In this document: positions 37,201-47,056 of the stretch, piece after piece
How the letters are laid out: the number at the start of each line of letters is the position of its first letter
Position numbering within the stretch: the first letter of the stretch is position 1
NCBI RefSeq assembly: GCF_004664715.2
Contig: NC_051065.1
Span: 147,695,487 to 147,759,486, forward strand
Direction of reading: 5' to 3'
DNA from: Peromyscus leucopus
Taxonomy: Eukaryota > Chordata > Mammalia > Rodentia > Cricetidae
DNA length: 64,000 nt
Program-made: the position numbers and the translations under genes
Notes under the pieces: generated by a model
Databases searched by the model: none
What the model was told of the DNA's origin: nothing
What the model saw: only the letters and a program-made list of their open reading frames with translations

Positions 37201-37267
37201 GGTTCTTGTTAATATAAATGTTTTCTGAAAACGTGTTGAGAACCTGCCCTCGCAAAGTGTATGCCAT
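20653..37267 (-). CDS. Clec4b-like: Copy B: complete six-exon DCIR/DCAR-type C-type lectin receptor gene
   Basis: Six minus-strand exons (37153-37267, 35791-35907, 25844-25945, 23357-23502, 22370-22482, 20653-20794) join with GT/AG sites and matching phases (1,1,1,0,2) into 244 codons with no stop; DCIR/DCAR proteins are about this length. Layout: cytoplasmic tail 1-55, membrane helix about 56-77 with Lys69, neck 78-112, C-type lectin domain 113-244. Lectin cysteines 115/116, 127, 144, 212, 229 and 237 are present, as are EPN (204-206) and WND (224-226), the calcium and sugar ligands of the family. Asn194 is a glycosylation sequon (NES). No ITIM is visible around tail Tyr18 (NIYINK, where DCIR has ITYAEV). 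DCAR-type relatives lack an ITIM and signal through FcR gamma by a basic membrane residue; that partner is inferred here. Exons 3-6 lie in duplication unit 1 and exons 1-2 in unit 2. The Clec4a/Clec4b family is firm; the exact orthologue is not. Confidence 0.88.
21445..21636 (+). repeat. B2-like SINE, intron 5 of copy B
   Basis: GAGAGATGGCTAAGGAATTA... with CA-rich tail; counterpart 61234-61420. Confidence 0.7.
21637..22035 (-). repeat. LTR fragment of the young ERV's family, intron 5 of copy B
   Basis: Minus strand matches the LTR at 40247 throughout (TTAATAAATAAAGTTG, CCATAGCAAGAG, CAGTCATGTGTTTGGG, ACAGGAAGTAGGTCTC) but is older and truncated at its 3' end. Present only in unit 1; sits at the tail of a B2-like SINE. 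Confidence 0.85.
22370..22482 (-). CDS. Clec4b-like: Copy B exon 5: middle of the lectin domain
   Basis: 113-nt exon between CTCTTAG and GTGAGT. It encodes [20 protein letters not shown], then the WRWVD core and the TPYNES sequon. Phase 0 at the acceptor and 2 at the donor, as in copy C. It has several residue differences from copy C (Val/Ala, Tyr/Phe, Leu-Asp-Ala/Ser-Asp-Thr). Confidence 0.9.
23357..23502 (-). CDS. Clec4b-like: Copy B exon 4: first third of the lectin domain, relocated acceptor
   Basis: 146-nt exon encoding [17 protein letters not shown] through MVIHSQEEE, the N-terminal part of the lectin fold with its first four cysteines. Compared with copy C (62767-62918), 7 bp around the acceptor are missing, removing the original AG. 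The next AG (CCCCCAAAG, after a good pyrimidine tract) gives an exon exactly 6 nt shorter, so two codons (Asp-Lys) are lost and the frame is kept. The donor is GAG|GTGCAT, weaker than GTRAGT but shared with copy C. Confidence 0.85.
24015..24110 (+). repeat. B1 fragment, intron 3 of copy B
   Basis: Right half of a B1 (GTGAGTTCAAGGTCAGCCTG, GAGAAACCCT) with A-rich tail. Confidence 0.65.
24230..24860 (+). mobile_element. Old L1 ORF2 fragment, intron 3 of copy B
   Basis: Degenerate ORF2 3' part (ATAGCCAAAGCAACCATAAA, AGACTCCCTGAATAGGACTA). Stops throughout. Confidence 0.7.
25238..25287 (+). repeat. (CA)n, intron 3 of copy B
   Basis: About 50 bp of CA. Confidence 0.95.
25306..25500 (+). repeat. 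B2-like SINE, intron 3 of copy B
   Basis: CAGTGGTTAAGAGTGTGTAC, TTGAGTTCAGTTCCCAGCAC. Confidence 0.75.
25844..25945 (-). CDS. Clec4b-like: Copy B exon 3: neck
   Basis: 102-nt exon, acceptor TTTTACAG and donor GTAAAA, phase 1 at both ends. It encodes the neck, starting [13 protein letters not shown], which aligns with the DCIR neck (FQKYSQLLEEKK). One cysteine (VCRK) may make an interchain bond. It is 9.8 kb from exon 2, mostly because of the L1 at 27872-34573. Confidence 0.87.
26190..26275 (+). repeat. (GGTT)n-type simple repeat, intron 2 of copy B
   Basis: Irregular GTTG/GTTA repeats. Confidence 0.85.
26332..26487 (+). repeat. B1 SINE, intron 2 of copy B
   Basis: CCAGGCGCTGGTGGCGCACG... 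flanked by AAAGACAATTTTCCA (26317-26331, 26488-26502). Same young subtype as 9356. Confidence 0.92.
26503..27856. other. Intron 2 of copy B, nothing recognised
   Basis: Unique-looking sequence up to the L1. The part from 27377 is collinear with 246-741. Confidence 0.6.
27889..28450 (+). promoter_or_regulatory. L1 5' UTR of two monomer-like repeats
   Basis: The landmark GGAGACAAGCAGACGCAG recurs at 27889, 28161 and 28450, giving two units of 272 and 289 bp. Inside each are smaller GC-rich repeats (GGCCCAGCGGCGGC, GAGGTAGAC). Mouse L1 promoters are built of such monomers, so this is the likely internal promoter. Its long open frames are compositional. Confidence 0.75.
28935..30169 (+). pseudogene. 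L1 ORF1 (RNA-binding protein), one frameshift
   Basis: Open 28935-29228, then continuing in another frame to 30169. The N-terminal half is a coiled coil made largely of an 8-residue repeat ([12 protein letters not shown], 24 bp at DNA level, about 29110-29290). The C-terminal half is the RRM ([15 protein letters not shown]) and the C-terminal domain ([11 protein letters not shown]). One base is missing inside the 24-bp repeat tract near 29216, giving a stop at once. Confidence 0.9.
30147..33987 (+). pseudogene. L1 ORF2 (endonuclease and reverse transcriptase), several frameshifts
   Basis: The endonuclease domain (30147-31091) is intact, with ININGL, QETHL, GDFNTPL and SDHHAL. The reverse transcriptase keeps FADD (32316-32327), and the C-terminal domain keeps its Cys-rich CWRGCG and LHCWW. 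The frame changes near 31088, 31320, 31585, 32112, 32828, 33431 and 33980, each by a one- or two-base length change, mostly in short base runs. No nonsense substitution stood out. The frame starts 23 bases before the ORF1 stop. Confidence 0.92.
34400..34573 (+). repeat. L1 3' UTR: G-rich tract and poly-A
   Basis: Purine-rich stretch with several GGGG/GGG runs (34420-34505), then AATAAA-like sequence and poly-A. The same block marks the 3' stubs at 11383 and 36546. Confidence 0.8.
35791..35907 (-). CDS. Clec4b-like: Copy B exon 2: membrane segment with lysine
   Basis: 117-nt exon between a TTTTAG acceptor and a GTAAGTATG donor. It encodes a basic juxtamembrane stretch ([16 protein letters not shown]) and a hydrophobic helix broken by one lysine (FLLLLKMLF, Lys69). 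Related DCIR proteins have a neutral residue here, while activating Clec4 receptors have a basic one that pairs with FcR gamma. It differs from the copy A exon 2 by one residue (Ser73 for Ala). Confidence 0.9.
36328..36465 (-). repeat. Old B1-like SINE, intron 1 of copy B
   Basis: Counterpart of 2490-2628. Confidence 0.7.
36546..36654 (+). mobile_element. Extremely 5'-truncated L1, intron 1 of copy B
   Basis: About 110 bp: G-run, L1 3' end (CTGTGGCTATTATGTGGAAC) and an AAAAT-type tail, flanked by AAGCTTCCAGCTTGC (36531-36545, 36655-36669). Absent from unit 1. Confidence 0.88.
37153..37267 (-). CDS. Clec4b-like: Copy B exon 1: cytoplasmic tail, possible shifted start
   Basis: 38 codons plus one base, ending at a GTAAGA donor. 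The start used is the ATG at 37267-37265, the only ATG that opens the frame ahead of the family-like segment [10 protein letters not shown]. By alignment with the DCIR tail (M-x-S-E-...-Y) the usual initiator falls 33 bases downstream, where this copy reads ACG. The upstream in-frame ATG would therefore add 11 residues. A later in-frame ATG (codon 32) would leave a very short tail. The tail tyrosine lacks the -2 and +3 hydrophobic residues of an ITIM. Frame and donor are seen; the choice of start is inference. Confidence 0.72.
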
Positions 37268-37549
37268 CCCTTCTTTAAAATAGATCCTGAACGAGAAACA
37301 AATGTGGCAGCAAATGGACCCAATACCAGCTAGAGATGAGAGGCAGCAACAGACAGCTGCCCTGAGCGTACACCATGAGGTGCAGTCTGCTGACCTGCAA
37401 AAGGAGAATCACAGATGGAGAACACACCCAGGATCTGTATACAGTCATAGAGATACCAAGAACTCAAAGGGCAAGAGAAGAAAACAGGAAGGAATGGAAA
37501 AGAGGAACCAGGCCGTTAGAGAAGTCAAACTCCTCACAGAGTTGAGATT

Positions 37550-38400
37550 CTGACACTCGGTCTGAGCTGACCTCTACAATAAAGCCTCCATTTCCCATCT
37601 TGTGCTGTGATTCCTACTCCCACAACCTGAAGAGTTGCCTCATGGCCTACCTGAAGCTTTAACACCACACTCAAGTCGCCCCCATGCACAGAAGAGTTCT
37701 TCAACACAAAGACACCTAGTATACACCCTAGACTGTCCCACCTCATGGAGACAGTGTCTTCGCCCTCCTCAGTCTGTGGAACCCACACCAGCTCTATCTG
37801 AGGCATGGATACTCCCCTTAACCTGCTTGCACTCTGACACCCAGTTCTTCCTCACCCCATCAAGGGTTTCCTCGTTCTCTTGAAAGTCACTGAGTTCCAC
37901 CTGTGTTTTCCACTCCCACATTCTCTACCTTGCCTGGTCCCTGGAACCCACTCCTGGTTTACACTCTGCAAGAAAGGTCATCTCAGCCTGCTGAGTCTCC
38001 GGATCCCACCTGACTTGAGCTAACATTGTGCACTGGGTCCCACCCTCACCTCCTTCAAGTGCTGAGGTGTCACACCAGGCTGTCCGTGAGGACCCTCTGC
38101 TCACTCACTCATTCAGGGTTCTGACTTCCCTGAAGAAGGGGCCTCAAGCATGGATGCCTTCTCCCCATGCTTGAGCTCAGAGGCTCTGCACCTGCCCATT
38201 ATCAGACACATTGTCACCTCTCAGGCTCTGAAGTTTTACATCAGGCTGCTGCTGTGGACTTACTCCCCATTCAAGACACATTTCCCGTCACTGCTCAGGA
38301 CCAATTCAGCTCTCAAGCCAGCCCTCTGCACAGACAGATCATTGCTTCTCCACACCCCACCCTACCATGGACGCCTACCCTGCCTTGTCGTATAATACTT
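37550..38400. repeat. Block alpha, unit 2: upstream flank of copy B exon 1
   Basis: Near-identical counterpart of 3600-4470, just upstream of the copy B start at 37267, so the likely promoter-proximal region of that gene. Confidence 0.6.
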
Positions 38401-38839
38401 TACTCAAAATTGCATTATTTAGTAAGGAAAAGGAATATAGTATTTTTAAAGGATACAAGAAGAACAAGAGAATTAGTAGTTCTCCATATGTGGTTCAGGG
38501 ACCCAGTGATTCATGCACACACATCCTCCCAACTGTAACCACTTATTCCAGAGTCTATCATTCAAACTCAGTTTACAAAATTGAGTTTTAAAGTTACCTC
38601 TCTCTCCCTCAGGTAAAAACCACAATGTGCATGAACTATACCATGTCATCAACAATTCCAGGACCTAACTGGCTTACAACACCAAACACTTATTTCTCAA
38701 TCACATTTTATTTGTGCTTAGGGTTTAGCTAAGGCTAATTCTGCTTGGATCCTTCCATGCATTTCCTCATTTTGGAGCCAAGACCACAGAGTATTTAAGC
38801 ATGAAATATACTCCTCTATTCTAATGTGACGTTCAAGGC

Positions 38840-38917
38840 TAGTGATATGGCTCAGCAGGTATAGGTGTTTGCTACCAAGCCTGATCACCCAACTTCAATC
38901 CCTGAATATGATAAGAG

Positions 38918-38968
<51 letters not shown>
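38840..38968 (+). repeat. B2-like SINE with (CA)n tail, unit 2
   Basis: Counterpart of 4881-5009; CA tract 38922-38968. Confidence 0.65.
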
Positions 38969-38970
<2 letters not shown>

Positions 38971-39329
38971 TAATGTAGTGGTCATTAAAAAGTCACTCTT
39001 ATATTACTAGTCAATAGCAGTCACTTGCACAAACCTATAAATAGGTAGAAAGACAGACAACCTACACTGTAGGTCCCACCCAAAAATGTGTCAAGAGCTT
39101 CAAAGTTTAATCCTTCCACAGAGAATTATGCAAACACACTTGATCAATTATGCAGACCACTTCCAATCACTTTACATTATCTAGCTAAAGGATTGCTAAT
39201 AGCATCCTCAAAAATGTGGTATAAACAGCAAAACAAACAATTAGCAAGGTGGAGAGATAGCTTACAGGACAGGTTTTTAAAAAAATCTTTCCCAACAGGA
39301 CTCATGAACTGAGCAGAGAATTCTCAAAG

Positions 39330-39590
39330 GAATAAATACAGATGGCCAGTGGATACCTAAAAATGTGTTCAAAATACTTAGCCTTAAAGGAAATAAAAAT
39401 ATAAACAGTTTTTAGATTCTATTTTGCACCAGTTAAAATGAAGTGGAGACATAAGAATCCCTGGAAGAATATTGGGCATATACCCCAAAGGATGATCAAT
39501 CATTCTAAAAGGACAATTGCTCAACTATGTTCATAGCAGTGTTATTCCTAATAGCCACAACCTGGAAACAACCTAGAGACAGGTTTTTTC
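39330..39590 (+). mobile_element. Old L1 ORF2 fragment, unit 2
   Basis: Counterpart of 5370-5630. Confidence 0.75.
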
Positions 39591-39787
39591 CCATGATAGG
39601 GTTTGGTATGACTTGGGCTTGTGCATTCTTTAACAACCACTATGAGTCCTATATTCAGGTGTCCTGCTCTGTCCAAAATACACTGTTTCCTTATAGTTAC
39701 CCATCACATTTGGCTCTTAAACTTTCTGTGCCCTCTTCCACAATGTTCCTTGAGCTTTGTATGGAAGGGAGTTGTGGTATATATGTC

Positions 39788-40141
39788 TGTAGCTAGAAGT
39801 TGTCCTATGTCCCGCCTGGTCCACAGCTGCTCAGACCCAAGTAAACACACAGAGGCTTATATTAATTAAAACTGCTCAGCCATTAGCTCAGGCCTACCAC
39901 TGACTAGCTCATAGCATTTAAACTCAGCCCATTTCTGTTAATCTATATGTTACCATGTGTTCTGTGGCTTAACCTGTGTGCCATTACATGCTGCTCCCTG
40001 AACAGCAGGATGGCATCTCCTGACTCAGCCTTCCTGGTCCCAGAATTCTCCTTGTCTGCTTATCCATTCTATACTTCCTGCCTGGCTACTGGCCAATCAG
40101 CATTTTATTAAACCAGTGTACAAAAGCATTATCCCACAGCA
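39788..40141 (-). repeat. Old LTR, antisense, unit 2
   Basis: Counterpart of 5834-6187. Confidence 0.8.
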
Positions 40142-40246
40142 TTTCCCCCTTCAGTTTAATTAAAAAGGAAAGTTCTAACTTTAACATAGTAAAATTATAT
40201 ATAACAAAACAGTTATCAAACAAGAATTCCAGTTATAATACCTAGT

Positions 40247-40670
40247 TGTGGTGGTAATCTAATTGTACTGAAATATTATTTTGATTGTATGTTAATAAAT
40301 AAAGTTGTCCGGGGGTCAGAGCTATTAGAGCCATAGCAAGAGTGTGGCGGTGGTGGCACATGCCTTTAATCCCATAGATATCTGTGTGTTCAGAGATATA
40401 GGCAGCATTGGAGACATATGCCTTTAAGACCTAGGGGGCTGTACATTCAGACAGTGACGAGGCAGTCATGTGTTTGGGTTTACAACCAATGAGAAGGCAG
40501 AACAACATACTATAAAAAAAAGAACAGACAGGAAGTAGGTCTCTTTTTTCCGCGAAGCTGGGACAGCAGGAGGAAGGGTGAGATTTTAGCTGTGAGCTCT
40601 GACCTCTCGGCTTTCTCTTTTACATTGTTTCTGTGTTTCTTATTTAATAAGACGGTTGGTTACATCTATA
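40247..40670 (+). repeat. 5' LTR
   Basis: 424 bp, TG...TA ends. Holds a TATA-like ACTATAAAA about 150 bp before the end and a B1-like stretch (GGCGGTGGTGGCACATGCC). Differs from the 3' LTR at four bases, with no indel. Confidence 0.95.
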
Positions 40671-41037
40671 TCTGGCGCCCAACGTGACAAGAATCCATTA
40701 AAAACTGCTTGGCTTGGCGGCAGGTCCGCTTTCCCACGGCGGCGGCGGCAGCGGCACACGGCGGCCGGCGGCAATCGGCTTCTTAGTCCGAGCAGCGGCT
40801 TCTTAGCCTGGGTCTAGTTCTGCTTGACCTCAGGCTGGACTATAGGTGAGCTGCTTGCTTAAATCCTGCTTGCTTAAAGCCGGTGCTACAAACAACTCAG
40901 AGTTGCCCTGCCGAACAGGGCCCTGCCTGTAAAGCCAACGCACGTGGTCGGAGCTTAAGGAAGCCAGACCCAAGCCTTGACTCGGCACAAGAGGGAACAC
41001 GTGGCTGCATTTAAACTTTAGCCAGCTATGCTTTCTT

Positions 41038-41079
<42 letters not shown>
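41038..41079 (+). repeat. (CT)n tract in the ERV leader
   Basis: About 40 bp of CT repeats just before the pol region, close to where gag would be expected; possibly grown at a deletion junction. Confidence 0.8.
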
Positions 41080-41083
<4 letters not shown>

Positions 41084-41143
41084 TGGATTTACACCTGGGA
41101 CACTAGGTGGCTGCTTTGAAAATCCCCTCGGATTTCTACTCAG

Positions 41144-43930
41144 GTGAAACAGAGTGCAAGATGGCTCGAATGTATAGGTCCAGAAGGACAGAGAGGAAAA
41201 TTAAAACCATATGTGGCTAACATAACTATGAACCTGTGGGGTCGAGACTTGTTGCAACAATGGAATACTCAGATTAACATCCCTCCAATCTCAGAAACAA
41301 ATCATAAACTAACACATGTTACTGAGAGAAATATTAGAAGATATTGTTCTAATGAGTGTTCACCAGCCATCCATATTATACAAGAACAGGGCACAATAAT
41401 TAATGATCTTCCAAAGATACCAACAGCTCTACCTTTAAAATGGTTAACAGACAAGCCTGTATGGGTCCAGAAATGGCCTTTAACAACAGAGAAACTCCAG
41501 GCTTTAGAAGAGCTGGTAGAAGAACAGTTAAATGCTCAGCATATTGAAGAATCACCCAGCCCTTGGAATTCTCCTGTATTTGTTATTAAAAAGAAATCTG
41601 GTAAATGGAGAATAGTAACCGACCTTAGAGCAATTAACAAAATAATTCAGCCAATGGGCTCTCTACAATCTGGGATGCCTTTGCCTACTCTGTTACCAAA
41701 AGGATGGCCTCTCATAGTTATTGATTTTAAAGACTGTTTCTTTTCAATACCCTTACAAGAAGAAGACAGAGAAAGATTTGCTTTTACAGTGCCTACTTAT
41801 AATAATTCTCAACCGGTTAAAAGATTTCAATGGAGGGTCCTCCCACAGGGAATGTTGAATAGCCCAACTCTGTGCCAATATTTTGTACAACAGCCATTGG
41901 AAGTGATACTAAAAAATTTCCTAAATCTATAATTTATCATTATATGGACGATATTTTACTAGCTGACTCAAATGCAGATACTTTAGAAATAATGTTTGAA
42001 GAAGTAAAGAAAATTTTGCCTTGCTGGGGATTACAAATTGCTCCTGAAAAGATACAAAGAGGAGATTCTATTAATTATTTAGGATATAAAATAGAGCTAC
42101 AAAAAATTAGACCCCAAAAGGTGCAAATTCGGAGAGATAGACTACAGACTCTTAATGACTTTCAAAGATTATTTGGAGATATTTCTCATCTACGAACTAT
42201 TGTTGGGGTAAAAAATGATGAACTGAATAATTTGTTCAGAACCTTAGAAGGTGACAAGGACTTAAATAGTCCAAGAGAATTATCACCTGAAGCTGAGAAA
42301 GAATTGGCCTTGGTAGAAAAGAAAGTGCATGAAGGACACGTGAATCGTATTGATCCAAAGCTGGATTGCATTTTGGTTATCTTACCTTCTAGGCGTTCTC
42401 CTACTGGAATATTAATGCAGAGGAAGATATTATATTGGAATGGATATTTTTACCAAATAAACCAAATAAAAAATTAAAAACTTATGTGGAAAAAATCTCT
42501 GACTTGATTTACAAAGGAAAATTGAGACTTCGTCAATTAGCAGCATAGACCCAGCAGAAATTGTCATACCATTAACTAAGGAGGACATTGAAAAATTATG
42601 GACAGAAAGTGAACCTTGGCAAAGAGCTTGCAGTAATTTTTTGGGAGAAATTAACAGCAAATATCCCAAAAGCAATAGAATTGATCTTATAAAGAGAGCT
42701 GAATGGATCTTGCCTCAAATTGTACGGCAAAAACCCATATCTGGAGTTCGTACATTTTATACAGATGCCAACAAAGAAGGAAAGGCAGGTTACAAATCAG
42801 AAAATTTAAGTAAAGTGGTTCAAAGTCCGTATAATTCAGTTCAAAAATCAGAATTGTATGCTATTCTGTTGGTATTAATGGATTTTTCAGAACCTCTCAA
42901 CATAGTAACTGACTCTCAGTATGCTGAAAGAGTGGTGTTACATATTGAGACTGCAGAATTTATCCCTGATGCTTCAGAATTAACTTCACTATTTATTCAA
43001 TTACAAGATACAATCAGGAAAAGGAATCATCCTTTATATATAACTCACATTCGATCCCATACTGGTCTGCCAGGCCCTCTAGCACAAGGCAATGATGAGA
43101 TTGATAAATTATTGATAGGAAATGTGCTGGAAGCCTCAGAATTTCATAAAAAATATCACGTCAATAGTAAAGGTTTAAAAAAGGATTTTTCCATAACCTG
43201 GCAACAAGCCAAAGAAATAGTAAAGAAATGTCCTACTTGTTCCTTCTACAATCAAACGCCATTACCAGCAGGATGTAACCCAAAGGGTACTCAGAGAAAT
43301 GAAATCTGGCAGATGGACGTGTTTCACTTTGCAGAATTTGGAAAACTGAAATATGTACACCACACCATTGATACTTTTTCAGGATTTCAATGGGCAACTG
43401 CTTTGAGTTCTGAAAAGGCTGATTCTGCAATCACTCATTTGCTAGAAGTTATGGCCATCATGGGTATACCTGCACAAATCAAAACTGACAATGCTCCATC
43501 ATATGTCTCTGTTAAAATGAAACAGTTTTTTGCTTATTACAATATAAAGCATATTACAGGCATACCACATAATCCTACAGGTCAAGCAGTTATAGAAAGA
43601 TCAAACAGAACTCTAAAGGATATGCTAAACAAACAGAAATGGGTAACAAAAACCCCCAGAAATAGACTGCATAATGCTCTTCTAACTTTGAATTTTCTGA
43701 ATGCCAATGAGAAAGGAACAACAGCTGCAGAGAGACATTGGATAATAGAAAAAACTACAGAATTAAATCAGCCTATATACTTTAAGGATGTGCTGACCTC
43801 AGAATGGAAACCAGGGTATGTATTACATTGGGGACGAGGTTTTGCTTTTGTTTCTACAGGAGAAGATAAGCTGTGGGTACCATCAAAATTGATAAAGGTT
43901 CGATTTGAACAAGAGAGACCTCTTAATTAG
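41144..43930 (+). pseudogene. ERV pol: protease remnant, reverse transcriptase, RNase H, integrase; frames broken
   Basis: First open part 41144-41932: protease tail ([12 protein letters not shown]), reverse transcriptase fingers and palm, LPQG. A frame change near 41905 moves YMDD (41941-41952) to the next frame (to 42477); two further frame changes follow near 42430 and 42550. From 42641 to 43930 a 429-codon frame holds RNase H (FYTDAN, KSELYA, VTDSQY), the integrase zinc finger (CPTC), its acidic catalytic residues (QMDVF, KTDNAP, VIERSN) and the C-terminal domain. Most similar to class II (IAP/ERVK-like) pol. Without gag it is non-autonomous. Confidence 0.9.
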
Positions 43931-46620
43931 AGGAGGTGATAGTTCATCAACCAGCATGAACATCCAATTTAAACTAACTTGTATCAATAACACATGCCTT
44001 TTCATTTAATCAGATAATAACTTGCCAAAAAGGAACATCCCCAAAATTAGTCTTGGGGAAAGGTTTTTGTTTTTATCTTTTAGGAGAATGAAGATTAAGG
44101 AATCTGAAGAACACTGGACAAATGAGACAACTGAAGAAAAGGGACAAATCATCTATCCAAGAAACAGAGTGAAATGGTGTATGGTTATATATTATCTAAA
44201 AAAATTTTATGTCTTCCTAAATGTTTGTTTCTGCTTTTCTCTAAAGATTTAACACTATTGGTCTTCTAACAGTCCCAGTTCAATTAAAATTTAAAGCTGA
44301 CTTTGGAGTTGGAGAATGGCTCTCTCCTTCTTTAAAATCAAGCATGTTGTTAAAAGGTAAATGCAAACTCCCTGTATCATGCCAGAATAAGAGCCATCTT
44401 CTGCTATGGTACAGGACAAAAGCAAAATTAATTAAGGGACTATTCTATTACTAATCTCAACTCTTTGATTCTATTCTGATTCTTTAAACTTTTCTTAAAG
44501 TATAAATTTTATATCAAAATTTACAAGATTAATATATATACATTTTAAACTTTGTTAAGATATGAATGGTCACATAGAGTACTAACTAATTCTAGAAAAA
44601 AAGGCTAGCTGCATATATATGTTTTTGTGTTCGAGTCTCTTATCAGTTTTCTGCAGGAAATCACGGCCAGGCCTAACATCAACTGAAGTCTCCAGAAAGA
44701 AGATGGGGCCCCACAACAACAACAATTCCACGTGGACAATAATAATATCATTAAGCTGACAAACATCATCCATAGATCAGCTTTGAACTACAAGGTGCTC
44801 AGAGCAAATTTGAGATGACTAGCTGAGATGATCCAGTCTCAAAGACTACTTGAATAAGGACTTGAGATAAACCCTGAACTTTGGCATTATACACAGACTG
44901 GATAATGAAGGATATAGTTACCTCACCTAGAATTTGACAATTAACCTAAAATTTTTCTTTCAAGATAAAGAAAACTTCGCCCATACCCAGCAGGAAGCAA
45001 TTTTAAGAATACGACGCCCACATTCCCAAAGAGGTGGTGTGGGGCTGGTGGTTTTTTGGTCTTTTTAATGGGTTTTGGGTCTGGGATAATTTTCAGTATT
45101 TAGGGGGGTTGGTTACAAGTTATTGTCAAGGGTTAGGAAAAAGGCTAAGCAAAGGAGATTAGATTTAAGGTTCTTGTTTTAAAAAAAGAAAAAAGAAAAA
45201 AGAAAAAAAAGAAAGAAAGAAAAGAAAAAGACAATTACTAGTTTTAAATACTTTACATTGGATTGAATTGTTTTATATTGTATACAAATTTGAAACTGAT
45301 ATTGTTAGAAAATGCTATATGTATATTTCTAATTGTATTCATACCATTCATTTAACAATGTAATGCAAATTTCTGATCCATGAATGTTATTATTACCTAC
45401 TATTAGGATATAAAGAAATGAAAGTTAGTAGTTAGACATTACAATAGAACTTGTAGTCATATTAGATATGTTTTAAAATTGAACAGAGATGTTTTAGACA
45501 GGTCATCTTCAAACCCTTCAGAGATCTACAGAATATGGCATTTAAAATGTTTTAATAACTTAGAAAAATTTTCTTTTTTGAGACATGTTGGCTCCTGGCA
45601 GTACCAATCTACTTCAGAGAAAATATGGGCATTGAAGAAACTGCATATGGAGTCAACTTTCATTTTGGCAAAAGATAGCCACTGGACAACAAAGTATCCT
45701 CGAATCAACAGGACAAAATGGACAGACAGATCACGAAACAAGGGACTACTTATTCTTGCCAAAACAAGTGTGGTTATGGCTTTATCAAAAGGCATCTTCT
45801 GAGGCCAGGACAATATGGCCCCATCCCTGAAGTGGCCTTCGCATCCAGAAAAGGTACAGTGCCCTTTTCTTCGAAGGCAGCTTAACAGCAGAGGGCTGAT
45901 GGATTATGTTGTACAATGGAACAGCAGCTGAAAGCTCATGCCTCTCAAAAGTAGACTGGCATTTAATAGAGGGATGTGGAGAAGAAGGGGATGCTGAGAT
46001 GAAGCCATATATACACAGCCAAGAAGAATGGACAGCTGAATTAAAAAACTGTCAACAATTTCCAGAATTTAAAATCCTGAAACATGACAGGACACTAGTG
46101 GAATTCAGGTGTTTCTGGTACGTGGACTGCTCTCACCCAATGTGAGGTTGAACTGTTGACCTTGTGTACATCCTACTTCACAAATGAGTCTGTCAGATAC
46201 ACTAAGCCTATAGGCTGAAGATGATGCCCCAACACTGCAGAGAAACCTCAGGTGACTGCCCAGGCAGCTGGCTGTTTCTGTCAACTCACAAATTTTTTGG
46301 AAGTTGCTTGCATGCACTTCCTGTTTTTTATTTTTGTTAGCTAATTATTCCCTTCTTGGGTCTCTGAGGGAGTTGAAGATTAGTTAGTTATGGTTGAAGA
46401 TTAGTTAGTTATAGTTGAAAATTAATTAGGATAGAAAGTACATTAGATACATCTTGGAATTACCAAAATAGGATAGATAATGGAATTATTTTCTCTGATT
46501 TGTCAAATACCTGTTTAGGTATTTATTACTTGCATATATTGTATATAGTTATTGTACTTTTGTATATAGTTTTTCTTTTGTTAGTTATAACCTTTTGCTT
46601 TTTTTCTTTTTATTGAAATA
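43931..46620 (+). other. ERV 3' internal region without a recognisable env
   Basis: 2.7 kb of A/T-rich sequence with only short open frames (for example 45479-45802). No signal peptide, envelope cleavage site or fusion motif is seen. The end (45500-46440) resembles the 3' part of the older ERV at 7050-7400, so the two elements are related. Confidence 0.6.
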
Positions 46621-46632
46621 GAAAAGGGGAAA

Positions 46633-47056
46633 TGTGGTGGTAATCTAATTGTACTGAAATATTATTTTGATTGTATGTTAATAAATAAAGTTGTCCGGGG
46701 GTCAGAGCTATTAGAGCCATAGCAAGAGTGTGGCGGTGGTGGCACATGCCTTTAATCCCATAGATATCTGTGTGTTCAGGGATATAGGCAGCATTGGAGA
46801 CATATGCCTTTAAGACCTAGGGGGCTGTACATTCAGACAGTGACGAGGCAGTCATGTGTTTGGGTTTACAACCAATGAGAAGGCAGAACAACATACTATA
46901 AAAAAAAGAACAGACAGGAAGTAGATCTCTTTTTTCTGCGAAGCTGGGACAGCAGGAGGAAGGGTGAGATTTTAGCTCTGAGCTCTGACCTCTCGGCTTT
47001 CTCTTTTACATTGTTTCTGTGTTTCTTATTTAATAAGACGGTTGGTTACATCTATA
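46633..47056 (+). repeat. 3' LTR
   Basis: 424 bp, 99% identical to the 5' LTR, directly after the polypurine tract GAAAAGGGGAAA. Confidence 0.95.

Larger units (their letters stand above)
40247..47056 (+). mobile_element. Class II endogenous retrovirus, gag deleted
   Basis: Two 424-bp LTRs in the same orientation enclose a tRNA-Lys primer site (TGGCGCCCAACGTG, 40673-40686), pol and a polypurine tract (46621-46632). It is flanked by the 6-bp duplication CCTAGT (40241-40246 and 47057-47062), normal for class II elements. Only about 470 bp separate the primer site from pol, so gag and nearly all of protease are missing. No env was recognised. It sits inside an older ERV fragment and is absent from unit 1 (site near 6283). 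Confidence 0.95.

Noticed and set aside
41144..41200. Region before pol as a gag remnant
   Set aside because: No zinc knuckle or capsid motif; only a short protease tail precedes the reverse transcriptase.
45479..45802. 107-codon frame as an ERV env or accessory gene
   Set aside because: No signal peptide, membrane segment or known motif; likely a fragment of degenerate 3' sequence.
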